Shown: piece after piece, positions 56,456 to 64,000 of the stretch
Layout: every line of letters begins with the position of its first letter
Position numbering within the stretch: the stretch's first letter is position 1
Source: Ailurus styani
Taxonomy: Eukaryota > Chordata > Mammalia > Carnivora > Ailuridae
Assembly (NCBI GenBank): GCA_002007465.1
Contig: LNAC01000685.1
Span: 1-64,000, forward strand
Direction of reading: 5' to 3'
DNA length: 64,000 bases
Notes under the pieces: model-generated
Seen by the model: only the letters and a program-made list of their open reading frames with translations
Told to the model about the DNA's origin: nothing
Database searches by the model: none
Made by a program: the position numbers and the translations under genes

Positions 56456-57098
56456 TTTTTTTTTTAAAAAAGAATGGTTTTCTTTAAAAAATACATACAA
56501 CCACATTCTTTTTTTGGCATATAATCTATGAATTTTGACAAATGTACACAGTCATGTAACCACCAACACAATCAACATATATCCACCACAAAATTCCCTT
56601 GTGGTGCTCTTTGTAGTCAACTCTTCTCCACATGTCCAGCTTTTTACAGAACACCATATAAATGGAATCATACAGTGCAGCCTTTTGAGTCTGGCTCCTT
56701 TTAGTTACCAGGATGCATTTGGGACTCACCCGTGTTGATGCGCATTGTCAGAAGTTCATTCCTTTTAGTTTCTGAGTAGTATCCCATTGTCTGGATGTGT
56801 GGCACATTCTGTGGTTGGGGAACATTTGGCAGTTTGTGTCTAGTTTTTGATAGTTCTGAAAAAGCTGCTATAAATATTGGCATATAGGCTTTTGTGTGAA
56901 TGTAAGTTTTTATTTCTCTTGGGTAAATACTTATGTGTGGAATTGTTGGATTATATGGTAAGTTTATGTTTTAATATTCCAACTCCCTATTGGAATATTG
57001 GAACCCAAACCAACATTTTAAGAGACAGCTGAATTATTTTCCAAAGTGGCTGTACCATTTTGCCTTCCTACCAACAGTGTATAAAAGTTCCTACTGTG
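56456..57098 (-). mobile_element. Old LINE-1, antisense 3' end
   Basis: 'gtgcagccttttgagtctgg', 'aagctgctataaatattggc', 'tttatttctcttgggtaaat', 'tgtggaattgttggattata', 'ccaaagtggctgtaccattt', 'cttcctaccaacagtgtata' are the antisense L1 ORF2/3' UTR landmarks. L1M-class; both strands full of stops. Confidence 0.88.
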
Positions 57099-58763
57099 AT
57101 TTTCATTTATCTGTTTTCCTCTCAGCCACTTACTCTCTTACATGAATTTGTAAAATCAGACCTAATCCATCTCCTCAAATTGATTTTCTTTTTTTGCCTT
57201 TCCTGGTAGTTTAAAAGAGGCTGTTGCCCTTTATCAGATCTATTTCAGAATGAAGTGCATTACAATTCTCTGCATGGTGCAACACATGAGAATATTGGAG
57301 TTCTGGTGCATGAAATTAGAATATTAATTTGACATTAGTACACCAAGAACTCATAGAAAGTTTTCTTCTTGACCCATGGAGACCTCAATACAAAAATAAA
57401 GGTGCTGATCTAGACAATATGTATCATTTCTATAAAGCTGAATGGTTGATTTCTGGTTTTTTAGTTTTAGCTGCTTGCAAGATTTTGGGCGTCAGCCTAC
57501 CGTTATTTCTGATATTTATCAAGCCAAATTCCTAACTTGGGCCTTTACCATTTCAATGTTTGCTGCCCCAAATCCCAATTGTCAGCATCTACTTCTTTTC
57601 ACGTGAGAAGTTCCTCCTGCCGTCAGAGGCCACTCTGCTTATGCACATGGCAAGTTCGAGTGCCATGAAATTACTACCACCAGGAGCAGCCTTCAACCAC
57701 TGACTCAAAGGAGAAATAGAGTGAATTTGTGTATAAGCACCCCATCTCCCTCACCTCTAGGTGAGATAATTCTGAGGTTCATGGCTCTACACTGGCTCCC
57801 AGAGCTCCCCCGTTCATTTAAGCCCCAGTTTGCCTGCAGTATAACTTGCTTAATAGTGTAAACTTTATTGGTAACCTTCCCTTCTCTGTTTGATTTCTCC
57901 ACTCTCTTGCTGGCCCCTTTAATTCCCAGATCAATTATTTGAAATCAGTGCTTGACTCTGTGTCTACTTTTGGTGTAACCCACATCAAGTCAGGTGTATT
58001 CCTGATTTTTCTCAACTCCCTTTTTTCGTTGCCTACATTCCTGACATCCATATATTTTATTCTCCATTAATTGAGTCTACTCAAACTTTTATCTAGTTTT
58101 CCCAGTCCTGACATATTGTAAGTATCCCTGCTCTCCTACTGTCCATGAATATGATTTAGTATTTGCTATGGTGGAAAGCTAATGGCAGTGGGAGCCACAT
58201 CTTTGTAAAGTTGGATAAGACATGGAAACTTCTCCAACTTCAGTTATGACATATGGAAAATGAGCCTAGTTGGTCCTATCATGAAGATGGTTTTAAACTT
58301 TAAAGTTCTTATGGGTGATTAGTGAGCCAGTATAGGTCATCAGCCTAAGTTGATTCTCTTGCTTCTCATTGTCTGATCACTTTGATATCAAGTCTTAACT
58401 CTTTCACAGCTGCCCACTCTCCAGGAGCACATGTCAAAGAGTGAGTCTGTTTTTGTCTATAGTATTTGGTTTTTCATTGACCTGGGAATATGACATGATA
58501 TAATAATTGTGCCATAGTTCTTGTCTTGATAGATTATTTTTATAAAACAAATATTTTTTCCATGTTACTGATTAGAAATTTCAGCAGAAACTACAGTGTT
58601 TCATAAGTGTGTATTGAGGTTAGGTGAAAGAAGAAGACAGTGATATGAAAACAAATGTCTTATTTCTACTTCGAACCTCAAGAGCAATAAAAGAGAGAAG
58701 ACTCAAAGCAAAACATAATCTTAGAGTTGCAAATAAACACCAAGGGTCACCAAGTAACCATGG
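57099..58763. other. Unique sequence, no gene seen
   Basis: No repeat family recognised. Segment 57180-57330 is AT-rich and compact. Frames at 57329-57535 (plus) and 57705-57902 (minus) have no domain. Confidence 0.4.
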
Positions 58764-59028
58764 TAGTAATAGCTAATGTTTGTTGGATACTGGGGATATG
58801 AGAGGCAGTGTTCCAAGCACTTTATAGATGCTACCTCCACAACAACCTTCTGAAGAGGGTTCTATTATCATCATGCCCTGTATCATCATTATACAGATAA
58901 GGAAACAAGGTCAGAGTAGTTAATTAACTTATTCAAGGTGACATTGCCAGTAAATAGTGAAGCAGGAGTGAAACTCAGGGGGTCAGATGCCAGAGTCCAG
59001 ACTTTTAACCTTCGTACCATGTTGCCTT
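58764..59028 (-). mobile_element. MIR SINE, antisense
   Basis: 'agtaatagctaatgtttgtt', 'gtgttccaagcactttatag', 'ctacctccacaacaaccttc', 'tacagataaggaaacaaggt', 'gaaactcagggggtcagatg', 'ccagagtccagacttttaac' give a nearly complete antisense MIR. Confidence 0.88.
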
Positions 59029-59368
59029 CCCAGACTAGGTAGCCCTGTCATGGAGAATCAATGATTTTCAAGGTATTTTGTTTCATGTTTTATAATCTTA
59101 GTTCTTTATCTTGAGTGTAAGTCAGATTCTAAGCTGATTTCTTAAACCATTTGATACTAGTTCTAACTTTCAGAAAAGATTATTTCTATCTTGACAGACT
59201 TTTGAGGCTTACCCCATCACCTTTGGATTTTCTCTCCTCCAGAATAAATAGGCCCTAAAAATCCCTGCTATAAATCACTTGTGTACTATGTATATCCATG
59301 ATCATAAGAAGGCTCCTGCATATCCGTGCTGGTCATTGATGGAGCTAGTTCTTCACCCAGGCACCAAT
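59029..59368. other. Unique sequence
   Basis: Nothing recognised. Confidence 0.35.
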
Positions 59369-59486
59369 ATGAATTAGCTTTCTTTTTTTTTTTTTTTCTT
59401 TCTTTTTTTTTTTTTTTATTTTTTTTTTTTTTTTTTGCCCAAGGGGTAACGGTTTGGGAATCATCGGNGCAATGAATTAGCTTTCT
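59369..59486 (-). mobile_element. Tiny 5'-truncated LINE-1 insertion with long A tail
   Basis: Perfect 15-base duplications ATGAATTAGCTTTCT at 59369-59383 and 59472-59486 enclose a T-rich block (A tail on the minus strand, about 59384-59436) and about 35 bases that read on the minus strand as GATGATTCCCAAACC then GTTACCCCTTGGGC. This matches the L1 3' terminus at the left edge of the window (GATGATTCACAGACCTGTACCCCTTGGGC in pieces). Base 59468 is N. A recent, extremely short L1 event. Confidence 0.9.
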
Positions 59487-59639
59487 ATGATGTCTAGCCT
59501 TAGGCTTGTTTTCAAGGCAGATGAGTTCAAAATGACTGAATGGAAATAGAAATTCAATGTTGTACAGTAAAGAATTGAAGAACTCCAGAAACAATGAATA
59601 CATAAACATACAATGTATTTTCCTGTTTTATTTTTTTTA
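59487..59639. other. Unique sequence
   Basis: Nothing recognised. Confidence 0.35.
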
Positions 59640-60105
59640 AAGATCATTTCTATTTCAAGAAAAATGAACATTGTACTCTGTAATTTACAACATATACGAT
59701 AATAATCACATAAAGTTAGAAGGGAAGTAAAAAGAAAAATTCTATTGTAAGATTCATATATAAGATGTGATTAATTCAAGGTAGATCATGATAAGTTAAG
59801 AATATATATTATAATTCTTAGAACAATAACCAAATTATAATTCTTAGTAATAATAACCAAAGAGGTACAGTTAGAAAATAGTAGAATAGACAGAATACTA
59901 AAAGATACTTGACCAATCAAATAAAGAGGTAGAGTTAAACCCAACCATTCCAATAATCACATTAAGTGTTAGTGGACTAAACACTCAGATTAAAAGGCAG
60001 AGATTGTCAGATTGGGTGGAAAAAATAAAATCTACCTATGTTTTATTTTCAATATAAAGACACACAGAAGTTAAAAGTAATGGTAGAAAAAGATATATCC
60101 TTAAA
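59640..60105 (+). mobile_element. LINE-1 ORF2 fragment, endonuclease region
   Basis: The plus strand around 59948-60020 translates as ITLSVSGLNTQIKRQRLSDW, matching the N-terminal endonuclease start of L1 ORF2 (ITLNVNGLN...KR...DWI). Upstream is the A-rich inter-ORF sequence and downstream 'aaagacacacagaagttaaa' 'agtaatggtagaaaaaga'. Only the first part of the domain is present and the frame is interrupted; a dead relic. Confidence 0.85.
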
Positions 60106-62529
60106 GGAACTGAACCACAAAAATTGCATCTCTGTTTCACCTGAAGCAGGAAGAGTAGGATACCAATAGATGTCCACAGTCTTCACAGAGAAGAAAGCAA
60201 CACGAGAAGAATCACTCCTTGGAACAAGGAAATGCCAAATGCTGATGGATGCTGAAAACATATCTCAAAGATCCAGCAAGTTTAACACTCAAATAATGCC
60301 TTTCCATTTCTGCTTTGTAGAAAACTGCTGATAGTAGCTATTTTTAATGGGGCAAAAATGATTATTTTTCTGCCACCTCTTCGTGGATTGCTTTTCAGCT
60401 TCATCCAGCGTCTGGGCTTTGAGCAATAGCAATTACATGACTTGGGTACCAATTTCCTTCACCAGTTGGGTTTGGTGATGGATTTAGATGACTGCCATAT
60501 TTTTTCCTGGTTCAGTGTGTCCTCTTTTCCTGCTGGCTCCATGGCAGTGGCTTTTGCCAAAGCAAACAATAACAGAATATAAGAAAGAGGAATGAGTTGT
60601 TGGCATATTTATTGTTCCAGTTTTGCCAGTGGAATGAAGGGTGTAAAAAGGAAAGAGATGCTGTTGTGGCTTTGTTTGTCATACTTTGCTGTGGGCCTGT
60701 TATTTGGTAAAAAGTAAGTTTTCTGAGTGGCAAGATCTTTTCTATGCATGTAGCACATATGCAATGCATGCTTGGTTCTTCCCAAGCTGAGAGAACTGCC
60801 AGGCTTCTGTGAATGAAAAGGAATCCTGAAATATTCCTTTTCTCCATCTAACCTCCTACTAAGACTCCTGCTTAACATCCTTTCAAAAGGTCCCTCAGCT
60901 GGGTAATTACAGGGATATAATTCCATTGATAGAATCCATGGTTTCAGTCCTGCATGTAAAATGAATTTGAGATAAAGTGGAGATTGTCTACAACTATGAT
61001 CCACAGTTTGGCTGGGCTGGGGAGAAACTTTCTGTGGCGAGAAGTTATTTTTCTGGGAATGACTTTAATTAACCTGTCTTCTTTAAGTCCGCATACTGGA
61101 AAGGCTCTTGAAGGTGGCATTTTCTCCAGGCTGTTCAAAGGGAATGAAGGTGACAGTTGAGTTTATTTTCAGCATTGTTAATTTGGTTGATGTTGGGGCC
61201 TTTCCAAAGAAACCACTAAAGCTATCATAGAAAATTAAGGGTAACTCATTTGAGAAGGATTCTGGAACATTTGGCTCTTGTAGTGGCCTGCATAATGTTT
61301 TTCAAAAAAAAAAAAAAGGATGAATTCATTATCTCCAAATAGTGGAAAATATTATAAATGGCAGTAAATGAAGTAAATGGGAGTTTCCACTATAATGTAC
61401 TATTCTTTAAGCCAGCCACCCAGCAAGAACACAATTTGGTTTGCTGGGTGGGGAGTCTTTTAACTAAAATGCAAGAGACTATTCTTGGGCTCCAAGTGAT
61501 GTTTTAGAATAAGGCATTCCTTCTGCTGCTGTGGCTCTTTTGGTTTATTGCCCATCGGGGCTGTGCATGTCCTGCAGCTTGTTGAACTGAACCTGAATGG
61601 AGCTCTCAACTCTTCAACTTAGATCTGACCTTAGGGTGTTGCTTTCCTGCCTGACTCAGCCTTCAGGAGAAAAGAAAATAGAAAACTAACCTCTCCTTTT
61701 GTGAGGAAATGGTCTCTCTTGCTTTTGGATGCCTCTCCTGCTCTGACTGCCTTTGCCAGCCTGCAGAACAAAAGCCGTGGCTGTGTTTCCTTCTTGTCAG
61801 TGGGATGCTTCACTAAGCATGTCTGCTCAGGCCTGGGCTATGATGTTCCTCGGCAGACCCATCCTCCTATCCTGGGGGCTGAACTTGTGAGTGTACAGCT
61901 TTCCCACACAGGACCAGAAGGCCACATTCATCACTGCCATCACCATCTCCCTTTCCTGATGTAAAAGATCCATGAAGGAGGTCCCCCACCTTCACTGGCT
62001 TCTTGATGCCACCTTCACCTAAATGAGTGAGTTACCAACTGGCCCAGACTGGAGGCAAGGTCCGTCTTGCCTGATGGATTCTCTTCTCTTCTTCTGGCTA
62101 ATGAAGTGGGTCATCTATAGGATAGGATCTTCTGTTCCTCTCCTTAACCAATTTTAGTGATTGTTGAGAAATTGTGAAATATGTACAGGTCGTTATAGGC
62201 TCTTGGTACCTGATATTTGCTATGGATTCTAGAAACTAGAATAATTATGTCTATATTTATATAAATTGTAAAATAAACTCCTCTCTAGGGCTTTATTTTC
62301 TACTTTTTTTTCTGAATACAAATTATCTTGTATTGAACAAAAAACAACCCTTAAGTTTGGTCTGTGAATTCTTGCTAGTCCATGGAAATTGTGGGGTACT
62401 GATGCCAAATTCAACTGTACAAGTACTGTTGAGAACTCACTATATGTGAATTCCAAAAGAAATATGAGTCGTAGCTCAGATCTTAATAAGCATAAAATCT
62501 ACTTGAAAAGACAGAATAAGCCTTTATGG
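60106..62529. promoter_or_regulatory. Repeat-free 2.4 kb, candidate regulatory cores
   Basis: No repeat family recognised apart from an A13 run near 61303. Segments 60870-61170 ('agctgggtaattacagggat', 'cagtttggctgggctgg', 'cttctttaagtccgcatact') and 61430-61620 look compact and developmental-enhancer-like (TAATTA homeodomain core at 60904-60909). Minus frames 60512-60847 and 60609-61004 overlap out of phase and are not accepted as coding. Function is inference. Confidence 0.3.
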
Positions 62530-62535
62530 AACATC

Positions 62536-62583
62536 TATGTATTTCCTCTTGTTTGATTTGCATGTTTGTATTTCCTCTTGTTT
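62536..62583 (+). repeat. 16-base direct repeat
   Basis: GTATTTCCTCTTGTTT occurs twice about 29 bases apart. It is the reason two overlapping frames begin with the same residues. Confidence 0.9.
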
Positions 62584-62584
62584 A

Positions 62585-62966
62585 ACGTGTGTGTATGTAC
62601 ATGTACATATACAACACCCATATATGTACCCATGTACATCAATATGGATGGATTCACACACATATGTGCACATGCTTGTACATACACACAAACATGCACA
62701 TATATACTTCTGTATAGAAACACACATATGCATACATACATTCATGTCCTTGTATACACCTATATACATACAGACATATACAACCATTCACATATACTTA
62801 CACATATGTGCACACACATACGCATACATATTCTCACATGCATGTACCCACTTACATACATGTGTACACATTCATACAGTATGTACACATGTACCTGCAC
62901 ACACACATGCACACACACAAGTATACACACTTGTACACATATACATATGCAAATATATACACATTT
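62585..62966. repeat. Alternating purine-pyrimidine tract, CA/TG/TA-rich
   Basis: About 380 bases of CACACA, CATA, TACA and CATGTA words, strictly alternating over long stretches. Degenerate rather than a clean microsatellite. Likely Z-DNA- or cruciform-prone. The Thr/His/Cys/Tyr-rich frames across it (62537-62977, 62566-63162) are artefacts of the composition. Confidence 0.9.
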
Positions 62967-63449
62967 TTATTTATTAATGGCTAGAACTCCTAGATCCACA
63001 TTAATAGTTGTGTGTTCTTATTTCAAAAATTATTTTGATATAGATGCTTTTAGTGTTTCACCATTAAGAATGGTGCTGACATATGTTTTGAAATATATGT
63101 ATTTTTCAACCATGTTAAGGAACTTTTTGTTCTTGATTTACTTTGGGATTTTTTTGGTCTGAGAAATTTGAAAAATACCCCAAAGTAAAATGAATAATGA
63201 CAATGTTAATGTATCTCTCAATCATTAATTCTGATTGGGAATGTTTTGTTCCATTTGTTTTGTCCTAATTTAAATGAAAGAAATAAAGCATTACAGGAGA
63301 GTTGGCATTTTCTTTGTCTTCTGTCTTCAGTTTTTTCCTCATGCCTCAAACACAGAAGAAAATGTGAACTAAGCACATCTCTTTTTCATTCTACTTTAAT
63401 GCACTTACATAAATATGTATATCTCCATGAATAATGTTTAATGTTCATT
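62967..63449. other. Unique sequence, no gene seen
   Basis: AT-rich; no repeat or gene recognised. Confidence 0.4.
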
Positions 63450-63885
63450 TTATCATGTTTGGAAATTAGACATAAATGTCAAGGTGTATACTATCTGAAA
63501 TCTGCTTTGTTCTACTCAGCATTTTGTGTGGAGCTCTAATTATATGACTGAATAGAGTTATGTTATTTTAACAATTGTATTCTAGTATATGAATATATCA
63601 TGTTAGTTATTCATCGATGTAATTCTGAAGGTTTTTTCCCCTATTTTAAAGTGCTTTGCAATGGACATAATTTGACACATTTGTTTACAAATATACACAA
63701 GAATATTTTTAGAGTATGTGCCCAGGAATAGAATTTCTCAGTTATAGAATATTAAGTATTCAATTTGACTAGATAGTGCCAAGTTCTTCAAAGTGATTTG
63801 ACTGATTTAAACTTCTACCAGGAGTATATGAAAGTTGTTTCCCTATGTCCTTGTCATCTTTTTTTTTTATAGCTTTAATGTTAGC
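63450..63885 (-). mobile_element. Old LINE-like fragment, antisense
   Basis: 'tctgctttgttctactcagc', 'ttgtattctagtatatgaat', 'gtgcccaggaatagaatttc', 'gatagtgccaagttcttcaa' and 'aacttctaccaggagtatat' follow an old L1M-type 3' end in antisense. Strongly diverged. Confidence 0.55.
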
Positions 63886-64000
63886 CTATATGAGGCTACC
63901 AGATATTTTAACGTTAGTCTATATGAGGATGTGAGGTGGTATATTGTTCAATTTATAGGTCCTAAGAAGTTTTCTAGAAATGGAAATAAATGTTTTGCTT
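63886..64000. other. Unique sequence to window end
   Basis: May be the continuation of the LINE fragment ('gaggatgtgaggtggtatat'), but too short to decide. 'gttagcctatatgagg' and 'gttagtctatatgagg' at about 63881 and 63913 form a short direct repeat. Confidence 0.35.

Noticed and set aside
60609..61004. 131-codon minus frame
   Set aside because: Overlaps another minus frame out of phase; no domain and no splice context.
62537..63162. Cys/His/Thr/Tyr-rich frames of 146 and 198 codons resembling a metal-binding protein
   Set aside because: Created by the CA/TA alternating tract; residue pattern follows the dinucleotide repeat in every frame.

Overview
The window is nuclear DNA from a mammal of the order Carnivora. 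Twelve copies of the carnivore tRNA-derived SINE (CAN-SINE) are present, recognisable by the head 'GGGCGCCTGGGTGGCTCAG' and by AATAAATAAAATCTT-type tails. The younger copies carry the 'CTGCCTTCGGCTCAGGTCATGAT' type of body (reported here in pieces), which from memory fits a caniform other than dog, most probably a mustelid. The LINE-1 3' ends are of the carnivore type. Order is close to certain; family is an inference.

I found no protein-coding gene, no exon with believable splice context and no structural RNA gene. All open frames are short, overlap one another in other frames, or are made from repeats (polypyrimidine runs, SINE bodies, LTRs, L1 remnants). The window reads as intergenic or deep intronic DNA.

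Layout. 1-9 kb: a carnivore L1 3' end at the left edge, a TA microsatellite, MIR fragments, a hAT remnant with a CAG run, then mostly unique sequence. 9-10 kb: a 5'-truncated L1 on the minus strand with target-site duplications. 10.7 kb: a 265-base pyrimidine tract. 12-19 kb: MIR, MER5-like, MaLR-type LTR and L2 fragments plus one young SINE. 19.4-21.5 kb: a repeat-free, GC-richer segment with an NRF1-like site, the best candidate regulatory block. 22-24 kb: two SINEs and an old L1. 26.8-27.3 kb: another repeat-free block with homeodomain-like AT motifs. 29-33 kb: SINEs and a Tigger-type DNA transposon split by a SINE. 34-41 kb: old L1, MLT-like LTRs, and a SINE that appears to carry extra 3' sequence. 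44-53 kb: dense old repeats (MLT, L2, L1M, MIR) with three SINEs, including a MIR split by an unassigned element which is itself hit by a SINE. 55-60 kb: MLT LTR, antisense L1, MIR, a tiny very recent L1 insertion, and an L1 ORF2 fragment. 60-62.5 kb: unique sequence. 62.6-63.0 kb: a 380-base alternating purine-pyrimidine tract, then an old LINE fragment.

Most notable observations: a 32-base L1 stub with about 56 bases of A-tail between perfect 15-bp target duplications (59.4 kb); a SINE insertion whose duplications enclose a second, non-SINE segment, suggesting 3' transduction (36.7 kb); an unassigned interspersed repeat present in four diverged copies; and a SINE copy with a private inverted repeat (23.3 kb). 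I see no new multi-gene system here. Repeat family names are given from memory of the consensus sequences and have not been computed.
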